This document shows positions 8,659 to 17,571 of a stretch of DNA of 64,000 nucleotides, piece by piece (the first letter of the stretch is position 1; each line of letters opens with the position of its first letter). The stretch covers positions 682,001-746,000 of the forward strand of contig CAVTPD010000001.1 of NCBI GenBank assembly GCA_963736575.1, given 5' to 3'. The notes beneath the pieces were generated by a model. The model was given only the letters and a program-made list of their open reading frames with translations, did not search any database and had not been told where the DNA came from. This DNA is from CAVTPD01 sp963736575 (GTDB lineage Bacteria; Bacteroidota; Bacteroidia; Cytophagales; JAAEPT01). Both the position numbers and the translations under genes were made by a program.

Positions 8659-9696
8659 ATGATAAAAACGTATAGAGCGGGGGTTGTAACCCTCGCTCTT
8701 ATTTATTTCCTTATCCTTGTAGGAGGAATTGTTAGAAGTACAGGTGCTGGCATGGGATGCCCAGATTGGCCAAAATGCTTTGATTCCTACATACCACCCA
8801 CCTCGGCAGAAACATTGCCTACCAATTACGCAGACTTATTATTAAAGAAAAGAATAGAAAAGAATAAACGTTTTGAACGTTTTATTGCGCTTTTTACTGC
8901 TGAAAACACCATTAATCATAACTATGATGAGAAGATAGAATTCAACTTTACAAAAGCTTGGATTGAATATCTGAACCGTATTGTAGGAGTAATTATTGGC
9001 TTAGCGGTACTAGTTTTTGCCTTTTTCTCTGTTAAGTACTATCGTAAAAAAAATAAAATAGTTTCTTTTTTAGGTATAGCATCTCTATTATTAACCATAA
9101 TACAAGGCTGGATTGGTTCTGTAGTAGTTTCTACCAATTTATTACCTGGTTTAATTACTGTACATATGGTAATAGCCATGCTTATTTGCTTTTTTATTAT
9201 CTACGCTATTTACCTAATTAGAAAATCTGAATGGTTATTTACAAGTAGTTTTGACTATTTGCCACCTTTTTTCTTATTTATTCTAATTGTTACAATATTA
9301 GCGTCATTTATTCAGTTGAATTTGGGAACATCTGTTCGGGAATCTGTAGATGTAATATCTTCTACAACAGATCTTAAACGCTCTGAATGGTTAGAGGAAA
9401 TAGGATTAAATTTCTATATACACCGCTCACTTTCATTATTTATACTAATTATAAATGCTTACGTATTTATTCAGCTAAAAAAAGCGAAAGCTGTAATCCC
9501 TTTTCAAATGCATTATTGGCTCATCTCAATTATAGCCATTGAAATAGTAACTGGGGTAGTGTTTTTCTATTTTGGGTTTCCAGCTTCATTGCAACCAATT
9601 CATTTGTTATTAGCCAATTTAATGATTGGTATACAATTCTTTTTATTTGTATTTTCGTACGGCTTTAAGAAATTGAACTTGAATAAAGGAAACTAA
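8659..9696 (+). CDS. ctaA: Haem A synthase (COX15/CtaA)
   Basis: A 345-residue polytopic membrane protein that oxidises haem O to haem A for the adjacent oxidase. Conserved features include the Cys pair Cys34/Cys40 in the first periplasmic loop (motif GCPDWPKC) and His residues in the motifs TVHM, YIHR and PIHL. The first of the four usual haem-ligand histidines is replaced by Asn106 (EYLNR). From memory this is common in Bacteroidota COX15, but it is worth noting. The first codons contain a 12-bp hairpin with a two-base loop and use GCG, GGG, ACC and CTC, unlike the AT-rich codon choice around them. Confidence 0.94.
   Translation: MIKTYRAGVVTLALIYFLILVGGIVRSTGAGMGCPDWPKCFDSYIPPTSAETLPTNYADLLLKKRIEKNKRFERFIALFTAENTINHNYDEKIEFNFTKAWIEYLNRIVGVIIGLAVLVFAFFSVKYYRKKNKIVSFLGIASLLLTIIQGWIGSVVVSTNLLPGLITVHMVIAMLICFFIIYAIYLIRKSEWLFTSSFDYLPPFFLFILIVTILASFIQLNLGTSVRESVDVISSTTDLKRSEWLEEIGLNFYIHRSLSLFILIINAYVFIQLKKAKAVIPFQMHYWLISIIAIEIVTGVVFFYFGFPASLQPIHLLLANLMIGIQFFLFVFSYGFKKLNLNKGN
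8674..8708 (+). terminator. Terminator-like hairpin inside the start of ctaA
   Basis: Left arm AGAGCGGGGGTT (8674-8685) pairs with AACCCTCGCTCT (8688-8699): twelve pairs with one G-U wobble. A T-rich stretch (TTATTTATTT) follows. It lies 19 nt after the coxA stop and begins 15 nt after the A of the ctaA ATG, so it is coding sequence (residues 6-14). It would terminate coxA transcripts or stabilise their 3' ends. The T tract is interrupted, so strength is uncertain. Confidence 0.55.
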
Positions 9697-10581
9697 GTGG
9701 AGTTAGTTGAATCTAGAAATATTGCAATGTTAACTAAAATGAAAGGTGTTATAGCGCTTTTCAAATTAAGGTTGTCCATAATTGTGGCTTTCAGTGGTGC
9801 TATGGCTTTTGTGCTAGCCTCTGATGATATAAGTTATTTCAGCCTTACTATTTTTTCTATAACAGCGCTATTAGTAACTGGTGGTGCAAATATTGTTAAC
9901 CAACTTAAAGAAATTGAATTTGATAAATTAATGACTAGAACAAAGAACAGACCTTTACCTACGTCCGTTTTATCTAGCAAAGAAGCCATAATTGTTTGTG
10001 TTGTTTCTTTAGTAATTGGATTAGTGCTTCAAGTATTATACTTAAACCTACTAACCGCCTCTTTATCATTAATCTCATTTATTCTTTACGGTTTTGTGTA
10101 TACACCTTTAAAACGTAAAGGGCCAATTGCAGTGTTTGTAGGTGCTATACCAGGAGCAATGCCTCCGTTAATTGGTTGGGCCGCAAGTCAGAACTCAATT
10201 TCTTACGTTGCTTTAATCTTATTTGGAATACAGTTTATTTGGCAATTCCCTCACTTTTGGGCAATTGCTTGGGTAGCCCACGAAGATTACAGTAGAGCGG
10301 GTTTTAAATTGCTTCCTGGTAATGGAAAGCAGGACATGAATACGGCATTCAAAATAATGATGTATACCTTATATTTAATTCCAGTAAGCTTATTGCCTTA
10401 CTTCTTTGGGATAACTGGCGTTACATCTGCTATTGTAGTTACTGTACTGGGCTTATTGTTCTTAACCCAAACTTTTTATTTAATGAGTAGACGAAATAGA
10501 AAAGCAGCATTGCAAATGATGTTTGGGTCTTTTATATACTTACCCATTGTTCAAATCTCTTTTGTATTAGATAAACTATAA
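9697..10581 (+). CDS. ctaB: Protohaem IX farnesyltransferase (haem O synthase)
   Basis: A 294-residue UbiA-family membrane prenyltransferase that converts haem B to haem O, the step before CtaA. The first Asp-rich prenyl-diphosphate region is seen around NQLKEIEFDKLM, followed by TKNRPLP, and the conserved YTPLKRKGP and GAIPGAMPP stretches follow. The GTG at 9697 directly follows the ctaA stop; an in-frame ATG at 9727 is a credible alternative that would shorten the protein by ten residues. About nine membrane segments. Confidence 0.95.
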   Translation: MELVESRNIAMLTKMKGVIALFKLRLSIIVAFSGAMAFVLASDDISYFSLTIFSITALLVTGGANIVNQLKEIEFDKLMTRTKNRPLPTSVLSSKEAIIVCVVSLVIGLVLQVLYLNLLTASLSLISFILYGFVYTPLKRKGPIAVFVGAIPGAMPPLIGWAASQNSISYVALILFGIQFIWQFPHFWAIAWVAHEDYSRAGFKLLPGNGKQDMNTAFKIMMYTLYLIPVSLLPYFFGITGVTSAIVVTVLGLLFLTQTFYLMSRRNRKAALQMMFGSFIYLPIVQISFVLDKL

Positions 10582-10582
10582 C

Positions 10583-11152
10583 ATGGATAATAGAGTCACT
10601 TTATTTAGCCCCAAGAAATTTATACTGTATTTGCTTTTAGCAAGTGTGGTAATGATGTTTGCAGCATTTACAAGCGCTTACATTGTTAGGAAAGGAGAGG
10701 GTAATTGGCTAGAGTTTGATCTTCCTTCTATGTTTCAGTGGAGTACTGCGGTTATTTTACTTAGCAGTGCCACTCTAATAGGGGCGCAAAAATTTAATAA
10801 GGAAGGAAAAAATAAAATTGCATTACAATTATTGGTAGCAACTTTAATTTTAGGTTTTGCCTTTTTGTTTTTACAGTATGGATCTTGGTCACAAGTTTAC
10901 CATTATAAATACCCAGTTGTTTTTGGCGGAAAGTATTCAAATCCTTCTGGATCATTCCTTTATGTAATATCTGGTTTGCATGGTGCACATATTATTGGAG
11001 GAATTTTATTCCTTATAGCAGCATGTTTTAGTGTGAAAAAGCGTATTCAGGATGGTTCTAAATCAGAGCGTTTAGAATTATGTGCAATATTTTGGCACTT
11101 CTTGGGTGGACTTTGGTTGTATTTATATATATTTTTGATCGTTAATCATTAA
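10583..11152 (+). CDS. Cytochrome c oxidase subunit III, first copy (short)
   Basis: A 189-residue five-helix member of the haem-copper oxidase subunit III family. Conserved signs are SAYIVRKGEGNW early, GLHGAHIIGG in the middle and IFWHFLGGLWLYLYI at the end. In Bacteroidota two subunit III-like genes usually stand side by side; this is the shorter, first one. It starts 1 nt after the ctaB stop. The family has no redox cofactor; it stabilises subunit I and influences proton uptake. Confidence 0.88.
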   Translation: MDNRVTLFSPKKFILYLLLASVVMMFAAFTSAYIVRKGEGNWLEFDLPSMFQWSTAVILLSSATLIGAQKFNKEGKNKIALQLLVATLILGFAFLFLQYGSWSQVYHYKYPVVFGGKYSNPSGSFLYVISGLHGAHIIGGILFLIAACFSVKKRIQDGSKSERLELCAIFWHFLGGLWLYLYIFLIVNH

Positions 11153-11165
11153 TTAATTTTGCAGT

Positions 11166-11918
11166 ATGTCAGCGACAGCAGTAATTGAGGAAAGTTCTGA
11201 GGATATTTGGGGTGGTGGAGTATCTCCCATGAAAGTCTCATACGGAAAACTGATGATGTGGTTCTTCCTAGTTTCAGATGCTTTTACATTTACCGGGCTA
11301 TTAACAGCTTACGGTTTTATTCGTTTTAAACATCCAGCGTATGTAGGTTCGCCTGCAGACTTTGTTCCTTCTCAGGAATATTGGCCAATACCTGAAATGA
11401 TATTTGATACTTTTCCTTTTGTTGAAGGGCATTCACCTCTTGCTTTTGTTGGTTTAATGACATTTGTCTTAATTATGAGTTCTGTTACAATGGTATTAGC
11501 CGTTGATGCTGGCCATAGAATGGACAAGGCAGCTGTAGAAAAATGGATGCTTTGGACTGTTATTGGTGGTATTACTTTCTTGGGTTGCCAAGCTTGGGAA
11601 TGGAATCACTTTATAAATGGAGCTCATAAAGAAGGTTGGGGGTTAATGTTAGAAAATGGAACCTTGTTTAAAGGAGCCAATCTAATCCACAATGAATATG
11701 GACCTCCTGCTTTTGCAGACTTCTTTTTCTTTGTGACAGGTTTCCACGGTACGCACGTATTGTCTGGTGTATTATTAAATATATTAGTGTTTTATAACGC
11801 TTCTACAGGTTTATATCAACAAAGAGGTCATTACGAAATGGTTGAGAAAGTTGGTCTTTACTGGCACTTTGTAGACCTTGTTTGGGTATTTGTATTTACA
11901 TTCTTCTATCTAGTATAA
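11166..11918 (+). CDS. Cytochrome c oxidase subunit III, second copy
   Basis: A 250-residue subunit III protein, longer than its neighbour because of a large loop after the first helices. The conserved end (FHGTHVLSG, then YWHFVDLVWVFVFT) is clear, including the His and Trp residues typical of subunit III. It follows the first copy by 13 nt and precedes subunit IV by 9 nt. The presence of both suggests each occupies its own position in the oxidase or supercomplex. Confidence 0.93.
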   Translation: MSATAVIEESSEDIWGGGVSPMKVSYGKLMMWFFLVSDAFTFTGLLTAYGFIRFKHPAYVGSPADFVPSQEYWPIPEMIFDTFPFVEGHSPLAFVGLMTFVLIMSSVTMVLAVDAGHRMDKAAVEKWMLWTVIGGITFLGCQAWEWNHFINGAHKEGWGLMLENGTLFKGANLIHNEYGPPAFADFFFFVTGFHGTHVLSGVLLNILVFYNASTGLYQQRGHYEMVEKVGLYWHFVDLVWVFVFTFFYLV

Positions 11919-11927
11919 AAATATATT

Positions 11928-12266
11928 ATGGGACATCATACAGAAACAATAGAGCCTGAAGTAATACCAGCAGATAAAGCAAAAATTGCTAAAATCTGGA
12001 AAACAGCCGGTATACTTGCTCTTGTAACCTTTATAGAATTTGTGTTCGCTTTTACTTTAGGAAGAGGACATTTATTAATTACAATATTTGTTTTATTAAC
12101 CTTAGTTAAAGCTTTCTTTATTGTTTCCGAGTTTATGCACTTGGGTCATGAAGCTAAAGCACTTAAATTATCTGTTTTATTACCTATTATTTTCCTTTTA
12201 TGGTTAATTCTTGCCGCCTTAATGGAAGCAGATGCGATCTTAAAAGCCATGCAATTATTTTGGTAA
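11928..12266 (+). CDS. Cytochrome c oxidase subunit IV family protein
   Basis: A 112-residue protein with three membrane segments, matching the prokaryotic subunit IV (CyoD/CtaF-like) family in size, position and features such as the central FIVSEFMHLGHE segment. It is a small accessory subunit at the end of the structural oxidase genes. Only 7 nt separate its stop from the following SCO-like gene, and a strong terminator-like hairpin begins 22 nt after its stop, within that gene. Confidence 0.88.
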   Translation: MGHHTETIEPEVIPADKAKIAKIWKTAGILALVTFIEFVFAFTLGRGHLLITIFVLLTLVKAFFIVSEFMHLGHEAKALKLSVLLPIIFLLWLILAALMEADAILKAMQLFW

Positions 12267-12273
12267 AAAACAT

Positions 12274-12732
12274 ATGATCAAGAAAATCAAAACTGGCCTT
12301 CTCATTTTTCTTTTGGGAGGGCCAGTTTTTTTATTGTCCTTTCTGTACGTATTCGGTGAAAACGAATACGACCTTCCTATCTATTTATGTGAAACGGAAC
12401 CTTGTTATAGAGTTGATCAGTATCAATTAGATAGTTTACTAGGTGAGCCTAATAAACAATACAAAGCAACAGTTGTTAGTTTATTGAGTAATGAAAAAGC
12501 AGAATTTAGGTTAAAAGAAATTAATGATAAGGATTATTCTTTCTATAAACTAAGCCATGCAAATAGCAAACACTTTTATAAGGTGTTTAGAGTAAAGGAT
12601 CAAAAAGAAGTAGTTAGCCCCAATGCGGTTTTATTAGACCAAAATTTACAGATACGTGGGTATTATAATCTTACCATAATGGAAGAGGTAGACCGCATGA
12701 TTAAAGAAGTGGGAGTTTTATTGAATCAATAA
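12274..12732 (+). CDS. Degenerate SCO1/SenC-like membrane protein
   Basis: A 152-residue protein with one N-terminal membrane anchor. Its beginning (VFGENEYDLPIY) and its end (IRGYYN and EEVDRMIKEVGVLL) resemble the two ends of Bacteroidota SCO1/SenC copper chaperones, which normally occupy this place. The thioredoxin-fold centre with the copper-binding CxxxC and its His is missing, and the protein is well below SCO length. Two cysteines, Cys39 and Cys44 (CETEPC), lie just outside the membrane in a different place. It may be a shortened assembly factor with a changed metal site. The family link is my reading of short motifs. Confidence 0.6.
   Translation: MIKKIKTGLLIFLLGGPVFLLSFLYVFGENEYDLPIYLCETEPCYRVDQYQLDSLLGEPNKQYKATVVSLLSNEKAEFRLKEINDKDYSFYKLSHANSKHFYKVFRVKDQKEVVSPNAVLLDQNLQIRGYYNLTIMEEVDRMIKEVGVLLNQ
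12289..12332 (+). terminator. Strong terminator-like hairpin inside the start of the SCO-like gene
   Basis: Left arm AAAACTGGCC (12289-12298) pairs perfectly with GGCCAGTTTT (12320-12329), and five further pairs with two wobbles extend the stem inward, leaving an 11-nt loop. Seven T follow (12326-12332). It starts 22 nt after the coxIV stop and 15 nt after the A of the next gene's ATG, within the codons of its membrane anchor. This is a textbook intrinsic terminator in an unusual place. Confidence 0.72.
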
Positions 12733-12737
12733 TAACA

Positions 12738-13307
12738 ATGGAAAATAAAGGGTTAAAAAGGTTTATTTGGGTGGTCTCGGTTGTAGTACCCGTTTTAGTG
12801 GCAGTTTTATTGTTTGTGCCTATTCCATTAAGGGGGGCATTTGATGTAAGTTGCTTACCAGCTACAATAGCTATTATTAATAGTACAACGGCCATTTTAT
12901 TAATTTCAGCTTTAATTGCCATTAAGAAAGGAAACATACAATTGCATAAAAAATTGATGCTTTCAGCCTTTTGTCTAGGTGCGGTATTTTTGTTAACTTA
13001 TGTATTGTACCACACGGTAGGGCCTAAAACATATTTCGGTGATGTAAACCACGATTTAGTTGTTTCGGAAGAAGAAATAGCAGCTGTTGGTAGTCTTAGA
13101 ACAGTCTATTTTATTGTGCTGTTATCACATATACTTCTTTCTATAATTGTATTGCCTTTTGTATTGTTCTCACTTTATTATGGTGTTAACAATATGTTTG
13201 AAAAACATAAGAAAATCGTAAAATTATCTTTCCCTATTTGGTTGTATGTTTCTATTACGGGTATTATCGTTTATTTCATGATTCAGCCTTATTACATATG
13301 GAATTAA
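12738..13307 (+). CDS. DUF420 membrane protein (CtaM-like oxidase assembly factor)
   Basis: A 189-residue protein with five membrane segments and scattered conserved histidines (IQLHKKLM, VLYHTVGP, LLSHILL), matching DUF420. In Firmicutes a DUF420 protein, CtaM, is needed for a functional aa3 oxidase, so an assembly role here follows from family and position; it is not shown by the sequence alone. A hydrophilic loop between helices carries several acidic residues. The gene follows the SCO-like gene by 5 nt and overlaps the next gene by 10 nt. Confidence 0.88.
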   Translation: MENKGLKRFIWVVSVVVPVLVAVLLFVPIPLRGAFDVSCLPATIAIINSTTAILLISALIAIKKGNIQLHKKLMLSAFCLGAVFLLTYVLYHTVGPKTYFGDVNHDLVVSEEEIAAVGSLRTVYFIVLLSHILLSIIVLPFVLFSLYYGVNNMFEKHKKIVKLSFPIWLYVSITGIIVYFMIQPYYIWN

Positions 13308-13534
13308 AAAAACACTTGATTGCAGCCGCTTTATTCTTAGCTTCTGCAGTTGCTTCAATAGCACAATGTGCTATGTGCAAAGCCACCTTAGAAACCAGCG
13401 ATGGTAGTGTAGGTGGAGGCATTAACGAAGGTATACTTTACATAATGCCTATTCCTTATATCTTATTGGGCACAATTGGATTTTTGGTTTATAGAAGAGT
13501 TAAAAAAATAAGGAAAGAGAATGCAGAGCAGTAG
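13298..13534 (+). CDS. Small CxxC membrane protein of the cox cluster
   Basis: A 78-residue protein starting at the ATG at 13298, inside the end of the DUF420 gene. It has a signal-like N-terminus, then a CAMC motif directly after the predicted cleavage site (AQCAMCKATLE), a Gly-rich stretch and one C-terminal membrane segment with a basic tail. From memory, similar small proteins occupy this place in many Bacteroidota cox clusters; their function is not known to me. The exposed CxxC could be redox active or hold copper or haem during oxidase assembly. Confidence 0.75.
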   Translation: MELKKHLIAAALFLASAVASIAQCAMCKATLETSDGSVGGGINEGILYIMPIPYILLGTIGFLVYRRVKKIRKENAEQ

Positions 13535-13889
13535 TGGTCTTATTTCAGCAATACAATGCAAATGCCCTGTTTGTAGAACGGGTAAATTGTTTCCGCATTC
13601 TGCTTATTCTAGTAAGTTTTATGTAATTAATGCCAGTTGTCCGCACTGTAATCAGGATTTACGTATAGAACCAGGTTTTTATATTGGGGCCATGTATGTT
13701 AATTATGGTTTTACTGTAGCACAAGTTATTGGTATAGGAGTAATCTTAAATCTATTAATGGAAGAGGTTAGTATTATGACTATTCTGGTGGCTATTTTAA
13801 GTTCTACATTTGTTTTTTTACCACTAACCTTTAGACTGTCAAAATCCTTGTACCTATATTGGTTTTCGGGGTTAAAATATAAAGCATAG
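13521..13889 (+). CDS. DUF983 family zinc-ribbon membrane protein
   Basis: A 122-residue protein with an N-terminal zinc ribbon formed by Cys15-x2-Cys18 and Cys40-x2-Cys43, followed by two membrane segments. This is the DUF983 pattern, including EPGFYIGAMYVNYG after the ribbon. DUF983 genes often lie near oxidase genes, but the molecular role is unknown. Its ATG overlaps the previous gene by 14 nt, which suggests translational coupling and marks the likely end of the respiratory operon. Confidence 0.9.
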   Translation: MQSSSGLISAIQCKCPVCRTGKLFPHSAYSSKFYVINASCPHCNQDLRIEPGFYIGAMYVNYGFTVAQVIGIGVILNLLMEEVSIMTILVAILSSTFVFLPLTFRLSKSLYLYWFSGLKYKA

Positions 13890-13900
13890 CCCAAACAAGA

Positions 13901-16900
13901 ATGTTGTTAAAACTTCTTTTTAAGAACTGGTGTATAATAGTAGCGTTGCTTTTTTTTGTTATAGGTGCTACCCTTCATCTGTATGAGAATAATATTGATT
14001 ATTCTAAATACGATTACAACAAGTATCAGAATTATTTAGAAGGTAAAATTTCTTCGTATTCTAAAAAAGTCGATCAAGATTTTAATAAACTACAAGCTTT
14101 AGAAGATAATCGGTTTTTGTCGGTAGATTATGAAACACCGTTTGTTGTACTTAAAAATAACAAAATAGTCTTTTGGACAAGTAATGAGCTTTTGTCTGCC
14201 GAAGAGTCCTTAGAAGGCCTTAAAGCAGGCTATTATCAGCTAGATAATAGTAAATACCTTTTAGATAAAAGAGTATTTACAATAAATGAAAAATATACTG
14301 TTTATTTCTTTTTAGAATTATACAAGAAATACCCATTAGAGAACCAATATATTTCAGACAGTTGGAACGAGACTATATTTAACCCAGAAAAAGATATTCG
14401 GATTTATCCACCTCAATCCGAAGCAAGTGGGATTGTTCATTTAAATGGAATAAGCGCATTTAGTTTCGAATTTTTAGGTCAATCTTCCCCGTCTAAATGC
14501 CCGTACTATTTCTATTTAATAGGGATGCTTTTTTTTAGTTTATTTGTATTGAAACAGCTAAAAGTACTTCTTAGTAACAAGCATGATTTTCTAGCCTTGT
14601 TTTGTTTCTTTCTTTATTTAGTAGTTGTTAAAAGCTTAATTACCTATTCGGGTATTTTTAATGAGGTTTTAAAACTAGAATTATTTAATACAGAATATTA
14701 CACGCCATCTGTTATTGGCTCTTCATTTGGGGATTTATTAATTAATCTCTTGTTTTTCTTTTTAGCATTTTATTACGCTTATCATGTCTTTTTCAGAAAA
14801 AATGAAATAAAACTATTTAAAAATGTAAAACCAGAATTAGCCATGCTGATTCTTGTAATACTGTCTACGTCTTGTTTTTACTTTTTAGATTTATTCCACA
14901 CAATTCTAGAAAATATTTATACGCATTCAAGCCTTAATTTCGATGTCACTAAAAACATTAATTTAGATAAATATGAACTAGTTTATATATCCGTCTTTAT
15001 TCTATTCTCTTTAAGCTTTCTTTTTCTAACTCGTATTTTTCTTAAAGTAGCAGTCTTTTTTTCTGAAAATAATTTTAAGTCTTTTATACTGGTATTGCTT
15101 ACAGGGGCTTTATTATACGTTTTACCAGGAATATTCTTTGGCTATTTTAATGTTTTAGCATGTCTTACGTGTTTTATTTATCTAATTATTTGTTACAGAT
15201 ACGGCATTTATAAACACATTAAAAAGTTTAGGTTTTACTCTTATATCTATATGATTTTTACTGGTTCTGTATGTGCTATAATTGGTGCTGAAACCATTGC
15301 CCGCTATAGTACTGAAGAAGATAAATTATATCAGGTAGAATTTGCCGAAAAACTAGTGGTAAACGATGATTTTGAAGCCGAGTATCTGCTCAGTCAAATC
15401 AATAAAAAAATTGTAGATGAGTTGCCTAAGTATGTGCACAGCACAACAGATACTACTAAGTTGTTGCAGCAAATGAAAAACGAAATTCATTTTTCGTATT
15501 TAGAACATTATTTTGAACAGTTTGAAGTAAAAATTTATTTTTTTAACGCTGAAGGGGCATCACTTAATGTTGCGGAAGAACCCTTAAATTATTTAGATTA
15601 TAAGAGCAAATTTGCTAACCCAAAATATAAGACAAAGTTTGAAGATTTATACTTTATTAATTTTTACGATCATGGGGATTATTCTAAATACGTATCATTA
15701 ATTGAATTGCCCGTAAATAAGGGGCTAATTAATTATATAGTTATTGAATTGGTTTCAGATAAGCTAAGCCCTAACAGTGTTTATCCGCGTTTATTGGGGG
15801 ATAGAAAAATATACAGCTATAGATACTTTGATAATTTTAGTTATTGTGTTTTCTCTCGTGAGAAATTATTGTTCAGTTCTGGAAATTATAATTACCGTTT
15901 TTGGGAATTCGAACCCGAATTAAAGTCTTCGGAAGATTATTATTTCTTCTACGAAAGCGAAGGATTAAGGCATTTAGTGTACCAAGGTGTAGAGGATAAA
16001 ATTGTAGTTGTTTCTGTGGAAGACGAAGAGCTCTATTCAGTATTTACTAATTATTCTTTTCTGTTGTTAATTCTGCTGTTCTGCATTATTGTATCCTTTG
16101 TTTTTTACATTGGTTTTGCAAACGCATTTAATAGTTCGCCAAGTTATTCTACTAGAATTCACTTATACCTCAATTTTATTTATTTATTGGCTATTGTATC
16201 CATTAGTGTAGTAATGCTAAAATGGGTTTCTGTTGAATACGAATTAGAATTGAAAAATAATTTTAGAAACGAAGCAGAAGAAATTGGCAGACATGCTACA
16301 CGCTATCTAGAAAAGTTTGAAGAGAACGAATTAAACAATGCAGAATTAAACAAAGCCCTTAAACGTCTTTCTAATTACAGCGGAACCGATCTTAATTTAT
16401 ACAGCAGCGAAGGAAAACTAATATTTACCAGCCAGCCGCTTATTTACAACAATGGTTTAGTAAGTAATTTAATGAACCCTAAAGTTCTAAAAAGCATTTT
16501 TTACCAAAAACATAGTTTTGTTAACTTAGACGAAAATGTAGGAGGTTTTAAATATCATAACGTTTATCTAAGCCTTAGTTCTTACCAAGACGATCATTTG
16601 TTAGGGGTTTTAAGTATTCCATTTTTAGATTCTTTTGAAGAATTGCAAGCTCGAAAAGTAGATTTAGTGAACGCTATTTTAAACGTTTTTACCCTTGTTT
16701 TTATAGTGGTCTTGTTTATTTCATACGTTGCTTTTGTAAACATAACCAGCCCCTTAAAATCAATTTCACAGACCATTAAAGAAACATCCTTAACCGGAAA
16801 TAAATACATAGAATGGAAGGCGGAAGATGAAATTGGTTTGATTGTAAGTGAATACAACCGAATGATTAATAAGCTGGAAGAAAGTAAGCGTATTTTTGAA

Positions 16901-17569
16901 CAGAGTAAAAAAGAAGATGCATGGCGAGAAATGGCAAAACAAGTAGCCCACGAAATTAAAAATCCGTTAACGCCAATGAGTTTAAAAATTCAGCAATTAA
17001 AGCGTGTTTCAGACCCTAAGGATGTTCGTTTGCTAGATACATTAGATTCCTTATTACTACAAATTGATACCTTAAGTGATATTGCAACGTCTTTTTCAGC
17101 GTTTTCTAAAATGCCCGAACCAGAGTTTCAGAAATTTAATGTGGTTAGCTTGCTGCACGACACTCTATTGATTTTTGAAGGAGAAGAGGTACAAATCATA
17201 AGAAATTTTAAACCAGAACCTGTATTTGTTTTTGCCGATAAAAAACTGTTGGGTAGGGTAGTTAATAATTTAGTATTAAATGCAATACAATCTGTATCCC
17301 AAAATGTTAAACCATTGGTGATTGTAGATATGGAAATCCTACCCGAGAAGGTTAGATTATCTATAAGTGATAACGGAGAAGGAATTCCAGATGATATTAA
17401 AAGCAAAGTATTTCAGCCAAATTTCAGTACTAAATATACCGGCTCTGGAATTGGATTAGCGGTAGCAAAGAAAGCTATTGAACAAGCCGATGGAAATATT
17501 TGGTTTGATTCAAGTATAGGAAAAGGAACCTCATTCTATATTGAACTACCAAGAATGGAAGATTATTGA
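13901..17569 (+). CDS. Large NtrY-like membrane sensor histidine kinase
   Basis: A 1222-residue kinase, far longer than most. An N-terminal membrane helix and extracytoplasmic region (about 30-200) are followed by a block of about eight helices (about 205-480), a second large extracytoplasmic region (about 480-720), more helices, a third sensor region (about 790-900) and a HAMP-like linker. The kinase core is intact: phospho-acceptor His1017 in QVAHEIKNPLTP, an N box at NAIQS, and G boxes DNGEGIP and GSGIGLAV. No response regulator is adjacent. It starts 11 nt after DUF983 and may be co-transcribed with the oxidase genes. The signal it senses is unknown. Confidence 0.85.
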   Translation: MLLKLLFKNWCIIVALLFFVIGATLHLYENNIDYSKYDYNKYQNYLEGKISSYSKKVDQDFNKLQALEDNRFLSVDYETPFVVLKNNKIVFWTSNELLSAEESLEGLKAGYYQLDNSKYLLDKRVFTINEKYTVYFFLELYKKYPLENQYISDSWNETIFNPEKDIRIYPPQSEASGIVHLNGISAFSFEFLGQSSPSKCPYYFYLIGMLFFSLFVLKQLKVLLSNKHDFLALFCFFLYLVVVKSLITYSGIFNEVLKLELFNTEYYTPSVIGSSFGDLLINLLFFFLAFYYAYHVFFRKNEIKLFKNVKPELAMLILVILSTSCFYFLDLFHTILENIYTHSSLNFDVTKNINLDKYELVYISVFILFSLSFLFLTRIFLKVAVFFSENNFKSFILVLLTGALLYVLPGIFFGYFNVLACLTCFIYLIICYRYGIYKHIKKFRFYSYIYMIFTGSVCAIIGAETIARYSTEEDKLYQVEFAEKLVVNDDFEAEYLLSQINKKIVDELPKYVHSTTDTTKLLQQMKNEIHFSYLEHYFEQFEVKIYFFNAEGASLNVAEEPLNYLDYKSKFANPKYKTKFEDLYFINFYDHGDYSKYVSLIELPVNKGLINYIVIELVSDKLSPNSVYPRLLGDRKIYSYRYFDNFSYCVFSREKLLFSSGNYNYRFWEFEPELKSSEDYYFFYESEGLRHLVYQGVEDKIVVVSVEDEELYSVFTNYSFLLLILLFCIIVSFVFYIGFANAFNSSPSYSTRIHLYLNFIYLLAIVSISVVMLKWVSVEYELELKNNFRNEAEEIGRHATRYLEKFEENELNNAELNKALKRLSNYSGTDLNLYSSEGKLIFTSQPLIYNNGLVSNLMNPKVLKSIFYQKHSFVNLDENVGGFKYHNVYLSLSSYQDDHLLGVLSIPFLDSFEELQARKVDLVNAILNVFTLVFIVVLFISYVAFVNITSPLKSISQTIKETSLTGNKYIEWKAEDEIGLIVSEYNRMINKLEESKRIFEQSKKEDAWREMAKQVAHEIKNPLTPMSLKIQQLKRVSDPKDVRLLDTLDSLLLQIDTLSDIATSFSAFSKMPEPEFQKFNVVSLLHDTLLIFEGEEVQIIRNFKPEPVFVFADKKLLGRVVNNLVLNAIQSVSQNVKPLVIVDMEILPEKVRLSISDNGEGIPDDIKSKVFQPNFSTKYTGSGIGLAVAKKAIEQADGNIWFDSSIGKGTSFYIELPRMEDY

Positions 17570-17571
17570 TC

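Noticed and set aside
11154..11161. TAATTTTG promoter-like match before the second subunit III gene
   Set aside because: Inside a tight operon 5 nt before the ATG; such octamers are frequent in AT-rich gaps.
13358..13374. 7-bp hairpin ATAGCAC-AAT-GTGCTAT in the small CxxC protein gene
   Set aside because: No T tract, short stem expected several times by chance per window, and it follows from the CAMC codons.
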